DNA of 46,381 nt from an uncultured Bacteroidota bacterium. GTDB lineage: Bacteria > Bacteroidota > Bacteroidia > Bacteroidales > P3. The position numbers and the translations under genes are program-made. This document shows, in pieces, positions 21,896-29,529 of this stretch. Within the stretch, counting starts at the first letter, position 1. Each line of letters starts with the position of its first letter. The notes under the pieces are model-generated. The model searched no databases. It worked only from the letters and a program-made list of their open reading frames with translations, and was not told the DNA's origin. Location: NCBI GenBank assembly GCA_902784865.1, contig CACZWL010000018.1, forward strand, positions 1 to 46,381. Reading direction: 5' to 3'.

Positions 21896-23746
21896 ATGGA
21901 AGACAACAGATTGTTTAGCGAATTCCCGCCCGTCTCGACCGAGAAATGGGAGGAGGTTATCAACAAAGACCTCAAAGGTGCCGACTACGAGAAGAAGCTC
22001 GTATGGCGCACGCTGGAAGGCTTCAAGGTGAAGCCCTACTACCGTGCCGAAGACCTGGAAGGCCTTGAATATCTGGACAGTAACCCCGGCGAGAAGCCCT
22101 ACACGCGCGGCAAGCAGGCCGGCGGCAACGTGTGGGAGGTGCGTCAGGACATCCGCATCGCCGACCTGAAGGAGGCCAACCGCGTGGCCCTCGACGCCGT
22201 GGAGCGCGGATGCACCGCCATCGGCCTCTGCACCAAGAACGTGAAGAGCGTGGACGACATGGCCACCCTGCTCAACGGCATCTATATCAACGCCGTACAG
22301 GTGAACTTCCTCTGCTCGGAGGACTACCTGGGCCTGCTGAAGATATATGTCGACTACGCCCGCCGCGAGGGCTACAAGACCGACGAGCTGAGCGGCTCGT
22401 GCGGCTGGGACATGTTCCGCTATGCGCTGAAACACGGCAAGTTCCACCGCGGCGAAGAGGGCGACCTGGCCATGGCCAAGGAACTTGTGGAGTATGCCGC
22501 CAAAGAGCTGCCCAAGTTCCGCGTGCTGACCGTCGACGGCAGCGTCCTCAACAGCGCCGGCAGCAACAGCGTGCAGGAGCTGGGCTTCAGCCTGGCCGCC
22601 GCCAACGAGCTGGTGAGCCGCCTGACCGACATGGGCGTCAAGATGGAGCATGCCGCACGCAGCATCCAGGTGAACTTCGGCGTGGGCAGCACCTACTTCA
22701 TGGAGATGGCCAAAATACGCGCCGCCCGCCTGCTGTGGAGCAAGATAGCCGAGCAGTACCAGCCCGAGTGCGACTGCGCCTACAAACTGTATATCAACGC
22801 CACGACGAGCAGCTGGAACCAGTCGGTGTACGACCCGTACGTCAACATGCTGCGCTCGACGACGGAGGCCATGTCGGCCGCCGTGGCCGGTGCCGACAGC
22901 ATCTCGGTGCTGCCGTTCGACAACGCCTACAAGGAGGCCGACGACTTCGGCTACCGCATAGCCCGCAACCAGCAGCTGCTGCTCAAAGAGGAGAGCTACC
23001 TGGACAAAATCGCCGACCCCGCCGCCGGCAGCTACTACATCGAGAACCTCACCGACCAGATTGCCCGCGGCGCCTGGGACCACTTCATGAAAGTGGAAGA
23101 GGCCGGCGGCTACTGCAAGGCCCTGCGCGCCGGCATGGTGCAGGACGAGGTGGAGAAGACCGCCCGCGAGCGCGACAACAACATAGCCACCCGCAAGACC
23201 ACCATCCTCGGCACCAACCAGTATCCCAACCTGTTGGAGAAGATGGGCGACAAGATTGAAGGCACCCACTGCTGCAACTGCGAGAAAGGCACCGAGGTGA
23301 AGACCCTCAAGGTCTACCGCGGCGCCGAACCGTTCGAGGCCCTGCGCATGCAGACCGAGAAAGCGGCCCGCCGCCCCAAGGTGTTCCTGCTCACCTACGG
23401 CAACCTGGCCATGCGCAAGGCCCGCTCGGGCTTTGCCACCAACTTCTTCGGCGTGGCCGGATATGAAATCATCGACAACCCCGGCTTCGCCACCCCCGAA
23501 GAGGGCGCCAAGGCCGCACTCGAGAGCAAGGCCGACGTGGTGGTGCTCTGCTCGAGCGACGACGAATACGCCGAGCTGACCGAGCCCGTGTGCAAAGCGC
23601 TGAAGGGCAAGGTGAAAAGCCTCGTCCTCGCCGGATTCCCCAAAGAGATGGTGGAGACCTACAAAGGCTATGGCATCGACGAGTTCATCCACGTGAAAAC
23701 CAACGTCCTGGAAAGCCTCACCGCCTTCCAGAAACAACTGCTGTAA
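21896..23746 (+). CDS. mutA: Methylmalonyl-CoA mutase small subunit
   Basis: The 616-residue non-catalytic subunit of adenosylcobalamin-dependent methylmalonyl-CoA mutase, which interconverts succinyl-CoA and methylmalonyl-CoA in the propionate pathway. It opens with the mutase barrel (LFSEFPPVSTEKWEEVINKDLKGADYEKKLVWRT region) and continues with the TIM barrel (SWNQSVYDPYVNMLRSTTEAMSAAVAGAD region, DPAAGSYYIENLTDQIA). The C-terminal flavodoxin-like domain (about 500-616) lacks the DxHxxG cobalamin motif (NFFGVAGYEIIDNPGF), as expected of the small subunit. The large subunit mutB, usually directly downstream, is not here. Confidence 0.93.
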   Translation: MEDNRLFSEFPPVSTEKWEEVINKDLKGADYEKKLVWRTLEGFKVKPYYRAEDLEGLEYLDSNPGEKPYTRGKQAGGNVWEVRQDIRIADLKEANRVALDAVERGCTAIGLCTKNVKSVDDMATLLNGIYINAVQVNFLCSEDYLGLLKIYVDYARREGYKTDELSGSCGWDMFRYALKHGKFHRGEEGDLAMAKELVEYAAKELPKFRVLTVDGSVLNSAGSNSVQELGFSLAAANELVSRLTDMGVKMEHAARSIQVNFGVGSTYFMEMAKIRAARLLWSKIAEQYQPECDCAYKLYINATTSSWNQSVYDPYVNMLRSTTEAMSAAVAGADSISVLPFDNAYKEADDFGYRIARNQQLLLKEESYLDKIADPAAGSYYIENLTDQIARGAWDHFMKVEEAGGYCKALRAGMVQDEVEKTARERDNNIATRKTTILGTNQYPNLLEKMGDKIEGTHCCNCEKGTEVKTLKVYRGAEPFEALRMQTEKAARRPKVFLLTYGNLAMRKARSGFATNFFGVAGYEIIDNPGFATPEEGAKAALESKADVVVLCSSDDEYAELTEPVCKALKGKVKSLVLAGFPKEMVETYKGYGIDEFIHVKTNVLESLTAFQKQLL

Positions 23747-23749
23747 ACA

Positions 23750-23841
23750 CAGTGTTCAGTGTTTAGATTAAAGGAGGCAAACGAAAGTTTGTATTGGATA
23801 AAACCGCACCGCGCAACTGAACACTGAACACTGAACACTGC
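23750..23841 (+). repeat. Inverted repeat ending in a 7-bp ACTGAAC array
   Basis: ACTGAAC is repeated 3.6 times at 23816-23841. CAGTGTTCAGTGTT at 23750-23763 is its exact reverse complement (AACACTGAACACTG at 23827-23840 and 23820-23833), so the whole gap between mutA and the permease gene can fold into a 14-bp stem. A strong Shine-Dalgarno-like AAAGGAGG (23770-23777) lies in the loop, 65 nt before the ATG. Confidence 0.75.
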
Positions 23842-23842
23842 A

Positions 23843-24925
23843 ATGCTCCGACTAGACCGATACATACTCGGCAAGTACCTGACGACGTTCCTGGTGGCGC
23901 TGGCACTCATCATCATCATCGTCATCACGTTCGACGTGTCGGAGAAACTCGACAAGTTCCTCTCGCACCACGCGACGCTGTGGCAGATTGTATCCATCTA
24001 CTACCTGAACTTCATCCCGGGCTTCGTCAACCTCTACAGCCCGCTGTTCATCTTCATCTCGGTGATATTCTTCACCTCGAAGATGGCGGGCAACAGCGAG
24101 ATAGTGGCCATCCTGAGTTCGGGCATACGCTACCGGCGCATGCTGCGTCCCTACATGTACGGGGCCACGCTGGTGGCCCTGGCGGTGTTTGTTCTGGGCA
24201 ACTTCGTCATACCCCTCTCGAACCGCAAACTGATTGATTTCGAGGAACAATACGTCAAATCGAAGGCCACCAACTACTACTCCAACCTGCACTTCCAGTC
24301 CGAGAAAGGCGTCCAGGTCTACGTGGAGAGCTACGACGTGAAACGCCAGCGCGCCTACATGCTGCGCCGCGAGGTAATAGCCCCCGACGGGCAGCTGCTG
24401 CAGCGCGAGACTGCCGACAACATAGTCTACGACAGCACGTTAGCCCTGTGGAAATGCACCAACTACTCGATACGCACCATCGACAGCAACCGCCACGAGA
24501 CCCTCGCCACGCGCGCCACCGCCGACGTCGACCTGCGCCTGCAGCCCGAAGACCTCAACGTGCGCTCCACCCGCGTGGAGACCATGAACACGCCGCAGCT
24601 CGTCCGCTACATACACCGCGAAGAGATGCGCGGCACCGGCACGGTGAAAGCCTCGCGCATCGAACTCTACCAGCGCCTGCTCAATCCTCTGGCAATCATC
24701 GTGATGACCCTCATCGGTGTGGCCATCGCCGCCCGCAAGAGCCGCGGCGGCATCGGCGTACACCTGGCCATTGGCATCGCCATCGCCTTCTCGTTCATCG
24801 TCTTCATGAAGGTCACCACCGTCTTCGCCACCAACGGCGACCTCTCGCCCTTCCTGGCCGTGCTGCTGCCGCAGATAGTATTCGGCCTCGCCGCAGCCTA
24901 CCTCATCTACAAAGCACCGAAATGA
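23843..24925 (+). CDS. LptG/LptF-type permease (YjgP/YjgQ family)
   Basis: A 360-residue inner-membrane protein of the LPS export ABC transporter LptBFG type. Hydrophobic segments lie at about 12-32, 55-80 and 100-125 before a periplasmic beta-jellyroll-like middle region (YVESYDVKRQRAYMLRREVI), and three more follow from about 280 (NPLAIIVMTLIGVAIAARKSRGGIG). The N-terminus (MLRLDRYILGKYLTTF) is typical. Its stop TGA overlaps the sufE start as ATGA. Which of the two Lpt permeases it is cannot be told. Confidence 0.88.
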   Translation: MLRLDRYILGKYLTTFLVALALIIIIVITFDVSEKLDKFLSHHATLWQIVSIYYLNFIPGFVNLYSPLFIFISVIFFTSKMAGNSEIVAILSSGIRYRRMLRPYMYGATLVALAVFVLGNFVIPLSNRKLIDFEEQYVKSKATNYYSNLHFQSEKGVQVYVESYDVKRQRAYMLRREVIAPDGQLLQRETADNIVYDSTLALWKCTNYSIRTIDSNRHETLATRATADVDLRLQPEDLNVRSTRVETMNTPQLVRYIHREEMRGTGTVKASRIELYQRLLNPLAIIVMTLIGVAIAARKSRGGIGVHLAIGIAIAFSFIVFMKVTTVFATNGDLSPFLAVLLPQIVFGLAAAYLIYKAPK

Positions 24926-25350
24926 TTATGAGCATCAAAGAAATAGAACAACAGATCATCGACGAGTTCGCCAATTTCGACGAATGGCTCGACAAGTATG
25001 CCTACCTCATCGAGCTCGGCAAGGACTGCCCCGCCATCGATGAGAACGACAAGACCGAGCAGAACCTCATCCGCGGCTGCCAGAGCCGGGTGTGGCTCAG
25101 CTGCGAGCACCGCGACGGACGCCTCTACTTCCGCGCCGACAGCGACGCCGTCATCACCCGCGGCATCATCTCGCTGCTCATCCGCGCCCTCGACGGACAG
25201 ACGCCGCAGGACATCCTCGACGCCGACCTCGCCTTCATCGACCAGATAGGCCTCAAGGAGCACCTCTCCCCCACCCGCTCCAACGGCCTCACCTCCATGG
25301 TGAAACAGATGAAGGTGTACGCGCTCGCATACAAGATGAAACAACAGTAA
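24922..25350 (+). CDS. sufE: Cysteine desulfurase sulfur acceptor SufE
   Basis: A 142-residue protein that accepts persulfide sulfur from SufS for Fe-S cluster assembly. The motif IRGCQSRVWL carries the acceptor Cys53; PAIDENDKTEQNLI precedes it, and FIDQIGLKEHLSPTRSNGL is the family C-terminal motif. The start at 24922 overlaps the previous stop; a second ATG at 24928 is equally possible. It is followed after 6 bp by the MIP18-like gene, giving a small Fe-S pair. Confidence 0.93.
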   Translation: MIMSIKEIEQQIIDEFANFDEWLDKYAYLIELGKDCPAIDENDKTEQNLIRGCQSRVWLSCEHRDGRLYFRADSDAVITRGIISLLIRALDGQTPQDILDADLAFIDQIGLKEHLSPTRSNGLTSMVKQMKVYALAYKMKQQ

Positions 25351-25356
25351 AGACCT

Positions 25357-25674
25357 ATGCAAGCCAACAAAGAAACCATCAAGGACGCCGTCGTCAATTG
25401 CCTGCGCAGCATCTACGACCCCGAGATACCCGTCAACATCTACGACCTCGGGCTCATCTACAACATCGACGTCGACGACGAGCTCAACGTCAAGGTCCTC
25501 ATGACCATGACCGCCCCCGACTGCCCCGAGGCAGAGTACATGTTCCAGGAAGTCAAGCAGATGATAAGCTGGATCAAGGAAGTGAAGAGCGTCGACGTCG
25601 AGCTCACCTTCGACCCGCCTTGGACCATGGACCGCATACCCGACGAGGTGAAACTGGAGCTGGGGCTACTCTGA
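25357..25674 (+). CDS. MIP18/DUF59 family Fe-S assembly protein (SufT-like)
   Basis: A 105-residue single DUF59 domain. The motifs IYDPEIPVNIYDLGLIY (about 19-35), MTAPDCPEAE with the reactive Cys56, and LTFDPPWTMDRIPDE match the SufT/PaaD-like family, which helps Fe-S cluster assembly or transfer. Adjacency to sufE supports that role. The end reads TGA TAA, then ACTAG, where the CTAG array begins. Confidence 0.9.
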   Translation: MQANKETIKDAVVNCLRSIYDPEIPVNIYDLGLIYNIDVDDELNVKVLMTMTAPDCPEAEYMFQEVKQMISWIKEVKSVDVELTFDPPWTMDRIPDEVKLELGLL

Positions 25675-25678
25675 TAAA

Positions 25679-25709
25679 CTAGAAAAGCTGGAAACTCTAG
25701 AAATTCTAG
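25679..25709. repeat. Phased CTAG array, 4 units of 9 bp
   Basis: CTAG at 25679, 25697 and 25706, with a degenerate CTGG at 25688, keeps a 9-bp period: CTAGAAAAG, CTGGAAACT, CTAGAAATT, CTAGAAAGA. It lies 4 bp after the DUF59 gene and ends 20 bp before the permease start. The unit is the same as in the 5037 array. Confidence 0.85.
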
Positions 25710-25729
25710 AAAGAAAACTGCGAAAAGGA

Positions 25730-26809
25730 ATGAGGACCCCCTTCAAGAAGAAGTCAGCCGCCGACCTGGTGGGCAGCTCGCTGGGCCGCATGGCGTGGCG
25801 GCGCTTCCGCCGCAACCCGTTGTCGCTCGGCAGCCTCATCGTCATCTGCCTCCTCGCCCTCGTGGCCCTGCTGGGCTACCTCATCACCCCCGACCACACC
25901 CCCTACTGCAACCAGCAATACCTCGAGCTGGCCACCCTCAAGCCCTTCAGCAAGGCCCAGTTCCTCTGCGTGGCAACCGACGGCGAGCGCCACAGCCCCA
26001 ACATGCTCAAAGGCTGGCCGCTGGACTACACCGCCACCCCTATAATAAAATATGAACGCGCGCGCGACAGCATCTTCGCCACCCCCTACAACGGCGACCC
26101 CCTGGCCTACGCCGCCAGCGAGGCCACCGTCGAGCAGCGCACCTTCGTCCTCGGCACCGATGCCTACGGGCGCGACGTGCTGAGCCTCCTCATGCTGGGC
26201 TCGCGCGTCAGCCTCTCCATCGGATTCATCGCCATAGTCATCGCCCTGCTCCTGGGCATCACCCTCGGCGCCCTGGCGGCCTACTGCGGCGGGTGGGTCG
26301 ACAACCTGATCATGTGGATCATCAACGTCGTGTGGTCCATCCCCACCGTCCTGCTCGTCATCGCCATCACCTTCGTCCTCGGCAAAGGCTTCTGGCAGAT
26401 ATTCATCGCCGTAGGCCTGACGATGTGGGTCGACATAGCGCGCGTGGTGCGCGGCGAGGTGCTGGGCATCAAGGAGAAAGAGTATGTCGAAGCCACCCGC
26501 GCCCTCGGCTACGGCACCTTCCGCACCGTCTTCCGCCACATCCTGCCCAACATTGCCGGCGCCGTGGTCGTTGTGGCGGCCTCCAACTTCGCCAGCGCCA
26601 TCCTCCTCGAAGCCGGCCTCTCCTTCCTCGGCATCGGCGTCCAGCCCCCCATGCCCTCGTGGGGCATGATGGTCAAGGAAAACTACGGCTACCTGCTGCT
26701 CGACAGCGCCTACCTGGCCCTGCTCCCCGGCGCCGCCATCATGGTCACCGTGCTGGCCTTTATGCTCCTCGCCAACGGTCTCCGCGACGCCCTCGACGTG
26801 AAGCGCTGA
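25730..26809 (+). CDS. DppC/OppC-like ABC transporter permease
   Basis: A 359-residue peptide-type ABC permease. The N-terminal OppC helix (RFRRNPLSLGSLIVICLLALVALLGY) is followed by a periplasmic insert of about 90 residues, then LGTDAYGRDVLSLLMLGSRVSL, the permease core and the coupling (EAA) motif EYVEATRALGYGTFRTVFRHILPN, and the final LSFLGIGVQPPMPSWGMMV. The large insert is common in Bacteroidetes homologues. No partner permease, ATPase or binding protein is adjacent, so the transporter is assembled from dispersed genes. Confidence 0.9.
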   Translation: MRTPFKKKSAADLVGSSLGRMAWRRFRRNPLSLGSLIVICLLALVALLGYLITPDHTPYCNQQYLELATLKPFSKAQFLCVATDGERHSPNMLKGWPLDYTATPIIKYERARDSIFATPYNGDPLAYAASEATVEQRTFVLGTDAYGRDVLSLLMLGSRVSLSIGFIAIVIALLLGITLGALAAYCGGWVDNLIMWIINVVWSIPTVLLVIAITFVLGKGFWQIFIAVGLTMWVDIARVVRGEVLGIKEKEYVEATRALGYGTFRTVFRHILPNIAGAVVVVAASNFASAILLEAGLSFLGIGVQPPMPSWGMMVKENYGYLLLDSAYLALLPGAAIMVTVLAFMLLANGLRDALDVKR

Positions 26810-26842
26810 ATTGTTAAAAAAAACTAAAATTTCACCAGAAGC

Positions 26843-26872
26843 CTTGTATGTCAAAAAAAGTTCGTACCTTTG
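26843..26872 (+). promoter_or_regulatory. Promoter of the lipoprotein gene at 26918
   Basis: CTTG at 26843-26846 and TACCTTTG at 26865-26872, 18 bp apart. The -33 box differs from TTTG by one base. Confidence 0.6.
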
Positions 26873-26917
26873 CAAAAATTTTTAAACACAATTATTAATC
26901 AAAAAAAGAAAAAAAAC

Positions 26918-27367
26918 ATGAAAAACATTTTCAAACTGATGGGCCTCGCCCTGATCGCCGGTTCTCTCGCTTTTGTCTCCTGCAGCAAGGATGACGACGA
27001 AACCGTCATGAGCGTCACCTATGGTGAGACCTCCTGGGAGGCTGTTGATTTCAGCGTTGTCAATGCTGGCGCCACCATGACCGCCACCCTTTATGGTGAC
27101 AAGAGCGAAGACTTCCCCGCTGTCACCTTTGTCTGCGGCACCACCGCCCAGCGCTACGACCTGGCTGCGGCCACCAACTTCGTCAGTTACGACGCTGATG
27201 GCAATGGCGATGACGTTTGCCTTCAGGACGGCCACATCACCATCAACTCCTTCGATGCTACCAACCACACCATGGATGCCAACATCGAGGCCAAGATGCA
27301 GTCCGGCAACAACCTGACCGTCACCATCGAGAACGCTACCTGGAAGGTTGCTACCCTCGGCGAATAA
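26918..27367 (+). CDS. Small lipoprotein of unknown function
   Basis: 149 residues. The signal peptide ends in a lipobox (GSLAFVSC), followed by SKDDDE, a typical Bacteroidetes surface-export-like acidic stretch after the Cys. The mature part looks beta-rich (SVTYGETSWEAVDFS, NLTVTIENATWKVATL). It has no family I recognise. The start is ATG 26918, because the in-frame upstream start lies in the promoter. Codon use is unusual for the window, favouring GCT/ACC as in highly expressed genes. The next lipoprotein gene follows after 33 bp. Confidence 0.8.
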   Translation: MKNIFKLMGLALIAGSLAFVSCSKDDDETVMSVTYGETSWEAVDFSVVNAGATMTATLYGDKSEDFPAVTFVCGTTAQRYDLAAATNFVSYDADGNGDDVCLQDGHITINSFDATNHTMDANIEAKMQSGNNLTVTIENATWKVATLGE

Positions 27368-27400
27368 CACTTAAGAACAACTAAACAAAAGAAGATATCA

Positions 27401-27781
27401 ATGAAAGCAAAAGTTTTTTTCCTTGCTGCTGCCGCTATGGCTCTGACCGTGGCTTGCAACAATAACAAGACTGCTGAAGTTGCTGACAGCATCACCGACG
27501 AGGCTATGACCGCCGTCGAGGACATGGTCAACGAGGACGTCCCTGAACTCATGGACACCGTCGCCGCCGTCGCCGAGAAGACTGTTGCCAACACCGCCAA
27601 GAAGGCTGCCACCGCCGTCAAGGAAGAGGTGAAGCAGGAAGTCAACCAGGCTATCAACAATGCCGATGGCACCAAGACCGTTGAGGTGAAGAAAGCCAGC
27701 CGTAACGAGGCTACCGCTAACGTCGCCACCAACAACGAAGATGGCACCAAGACCGTCAACGTCAAGAAAGCCAAACGCTAA
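27401..27781 (+). CDS. Small Ala/Lys/Glu-rich lipoprotein with a C-terminal duplication
   Basis: 126 residues; lipobox AMALTVAC, then NNNKTAEVADS. The middle is predicted helical and rich in Ala, Val, Lys and Glu (EKTVANTAKKAATAVKEEV). The C-terminus contains a 14-residue direct duplication, NNADGTKTVEVKKA and NNEDGTKTVNVKKA. Its mature N-terminus resembles that of the lipoprotein at 28723 (CGNNKTEAVDS), suggesting paralogues with different C-terminal parts. A good terminator follows. Function unknown. Confidence 0.8.
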   Translation: MKAKVFFLAAAAMALTVACNNNKTAEVADSITDEAMTAVEDMVNEDVPELMDTVAAVAEKTVANTAKKAATAVKEEVKQEVNQAINNADGTKTVEVKKASRNEATANVATNNEDGTKTVNVKKAKR

Positions 27782-27803
27782 GCGAAATCTCTACAACGAA
27801 AAG

Positions 27804-27833
27804 GAGAGGCTACCTGCGTAGTCTCTCTTTTTT
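27804..27833 (+). terminator. Rho-independent terminator
   Basis: GAGAGGCTAC (27804-27813) pairs with GTAGTCTCTC (27818-27827) with one G-T pair and a CTGC loop, followed by TTTTTT. It ends the two-lipoprotein unit. Confidence 0.85.
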
Positions 27834-27859
27834 ATCTGTTATAAAAAAACGCACAATCC

Positions 27860-28240
27860 ATGAAACGGACCATTTTAGTGCCTATTGTCGCCCTCCTGAT
27901 TACAGCCTGCAACAGCAGCAGCCCCGAGAAAGAAAGCATCGAGCAAGCCGCCTACAACTACTGCGTGGCCACCTCGAACTACGACCTCGACGCCGCCGAG
28001 GCTTTCTGCACCGAGGAGACCGCCAAGCACACACTTGCCGTCGGCAGGCACCTGCTCACTCTGGTCGACTCCAGCTACATAGCCTCCGACACCCCGGCTA
28101 CCATCGAAATAAAATCTGTGAAACAACTGTCAGACACCTCGGCCTACGCCGTCTACCACAAGCAGACGCCGCGCAAGGACTACGTCGACACCATGCAGAT
28201 GCGCAAACGCGACGGCCAGTGGCTGGCCCACTCTATTTGA
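27860..28240 (+). CDS. Small lipoprotein, DUF4878-like
   Basis: 126 residues with lipobox ALLITAC then NSSSPEKES. The sequence IEQAAYNYCVATSNYDLDAAEAFCTEETAKHT and the C-terminal KRDGQWLAHSI resemble the DUF4878/SnoaL-like fold, a cone-shaped domain in many Bacteroidetes lipoproteins. The assignment is tentative. It converges with the DUF4296 gene and overlaps it by 8 bp at the 3' end. Confidence 0.75.
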   Translation: MKRTILVPIVALLITACNSSSPEKESIEQAAYNYCVATSNYDLDAAEAFCTEETAKHTLAVGRHLLTLVDSSYIASDTPATIEIKSVKQLSDTSAYAVYHKQTPRKDYVDTMQMRKRDGQWLAHSI

Positions 28241-28619
28241 CCTCTATCTCGTGAAGCAGGCTGTCCATGGGCATCGGCGCATCAGGCATCGCCACGGTGT
28301 CGCCATACGCCCGGTCGAGCCGCGCTATGACGCTGTCCTGTATCGGCAGGTACTGCTCCGGATGGCGCGCATAGTAGTCGAAGCTGCGTTCCACGTCGGC
28401 CTTGTCGACCCCGTGCTTGGCCAGCAGCGCGTTGTAGGCCTCCAGCACCTCGGGCAGCATGGCGTCGCAGCTGTTTTGCGTCTCGACGGCATAGAAGCCT
28501 TCCAGGAGGTAAGCCTCCTCGAGGAATGCCGCCATCGCCTCGGGCGCCATCACGTCGTCAGGCCGCCGGTTCGGGTTGCAGGCCACCAGCAACAGCAGCA
28601 GGGGCCACATCTTCTTCAT
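28233..28619 (-). CDS. DUF4296 lipoprotein
   Basis: 128 residues; ATG 28619 gives MKKMWPLLLLLVAC with a lipobox. The mature part PDDVMAPEAMAAFLEEAYLLEGFYA followed by HGVDKADVERSFDYYARHPEQY matches DUF4296, a helical Bacteroidetes family of unknown role. A start at 28628 is also possible. The 3' end overlaps the convergent gene. Confidence 0.8.
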   Translation of the reverse strand: MKKMWPLLLLLVACNPNRRPDDVMAPEAMAAFLEEAYLLEGFYAVETQNSCDAMLPEVLEAYNALLAKHGVDKADVERSFDYYARHPEQYLPIQDSVIARLDRAYGDTVAMPDAPMPMDSLLHEIEVK

Positions 28620-28667
28620 CGCTAGCATCTATTTCGGTCTTTGTTGTTGACTATTGGGGACAAAAAA

Positions 28668-28705
28668 ACAGGCCCGTGACAGAACGATGCTGCGCGCGGA
28701 CCTGT
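28668..28705 (-). terminator. Terminator of the 28723 lipoprotein gene
   Basis: On the minus strand ACAGGTCC (28705-28698) pairs with GGGCCTGT (28675-28668) with one G-T pair, followed by seven T. Confidence 0.6.
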
Positions 28706-28722
28706 CGGTGTTTCGGTCGGGC

Positions 28723-29142
28723 TTATTTGCCGAGTTTGTTGGCAAGATTCTTGATGCCCTCGTTGGCGGCTTCCTTAGCGGCGTCGGCGACTTTCTCCTT
28801 CACGCAGCTGTTGAACTCGGCCTCCATGGCAGCCTTGAACTCCTCGTTGCCTTCGTAGGCGGCGTAGCTCTGGCTGAGGATGCTCTTGATGCAAGCCTCG
28901 ACGCTGGCGGCGTCCTTCTTGTAGCAGTTGCATTTGGCGCGGCCGGCCTCGGCAGCGGCATCGAGCATGGCCTGACGGTCCATGTCGACGGTGGCCTCGA
29001 CGGCGGCGGGAGCGGCCTGCTCGACGTTCTCGATGGTCTCTTCAACCATGCTGTCGACGGCCTCGGTCTTGTTGTTTCCGCAGGAAACGGTCATGGCGGC
29101 CACGAAAAGGGCAGCGCCAAAGAATGATAAAACTTTCTTCAT
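28723..29142 (-). CDS. Small lipoprotein, paralogous N-terminus to the 27401 gene
   Basis: 139 residues; the signal peptide ends VAAMTVSC, then GNNKTEAVDSMVEETIENVEQ. The mature part is almost fully helical, with a CNCYKKD pair and two more cysteines (VEACIKS, FNSCVKEK), so disulfides are possible. The C-terminus is an amphipathic Ala/Lys helix. A -7-like TATTTTTG lies at 29199-29192 on the minus strand. Function unknown. Confidence 0.8.
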   Translation of the reverse strand: MKKVLSFFGAALFVAAMTVSCGNNKTEAVDSMVEETIENVEQAAPAAVEATVDMDRQAMLDAAAEAGRAKCNCYKKDAASVEACIKSILSQSYAAYEGNEEFKAAMEAEFNSCVKEKVADAAKEAANEGIKNLANKLGK

Positions 29143-29288
29143 CTTGTTGATTTTTAAAATTTTACATTAATATTCTCTATTATTCAATTTGCAAAAATAC
29201 AACTTTTCCGTCATACTGCAATAAAATGAATTCTTAAATAATGTTATTTTTTCGTTCGGAACTGCGTCAGCACCAGTATGCTAGGCTC

Positions 29289-29327
29289 CAAAAAAGGAAA
29301 CCGGCAGACTGCTGTCCACCGGATTCC
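29289..29327 (-). terminator. Terminator of tRNA-Val
   Basis: On the minus strand GGAATCCGG (29327-29319) pairs with CCGGTTTCC (29304-29296), with one T-T mismatch, followed by seven T (29295-29289), just downstream of the tRNA. Confidence 0.7.
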
Positions 29328-29337
29328 ACCTGCGTCG

Positions 29338-29412
29338 TGGGAGTAACAGGGATCGAACCAGTGACCTCCTGCTTGTAAGGCAGGCGCTCTGAACCAGCTG
29401 AGCTATACTCCC
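29338..29412 (-). tRNA. tRNA-Val (anticodon TAC)
   Basis: 75 nt. The acceptor arms GGGAGTA / TACTCCC pair fully; the D arm is GCTC...GAGC; the anticodon arm CCTGC-CTTACAA-GCAGG gives anticodon TAC (valine, GUA codons); the T loop is TTCGATC. The T stem ACTGG/CCTGT has one central T-T mismatch. The discriminator is A and CCA is not encoded (CGA follows). It has its own promoter and terminator. Confidence 0.95.
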
Positions 29413-29443
29413 TTAGCCTTCGGCAGCGCCGAATTTCGATTTG

Positions 29444-29474
29444 CAAAGATACGAACTTTTTCCGACATGGCAAA
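29444..29474 (-). promoter_or_regulatory. Promoter of tRNA-Val
   Basis: Minus-strand TTTG (29474-29471) and TATCTTTG (29451-29444) with 19-bp spacing, 31 bp before the tRNA 5' end. Confidence 0.8.
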
Positions 29475-29529
29475 AAAATATTTCACCGACGCAAAATTAC
29501 CGTTCCCAGCCGGCCGCCCCGACCACTCA

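Noticed and set aside
21824-23737. 637-codon open frame on the minus strand opposite the mutase gene
   Set aside because: It is the antisense shadow of mutA in GC-rich DNA; the translation is Val/Gly/His-rich with no start signal, and mutA is unambiguous.
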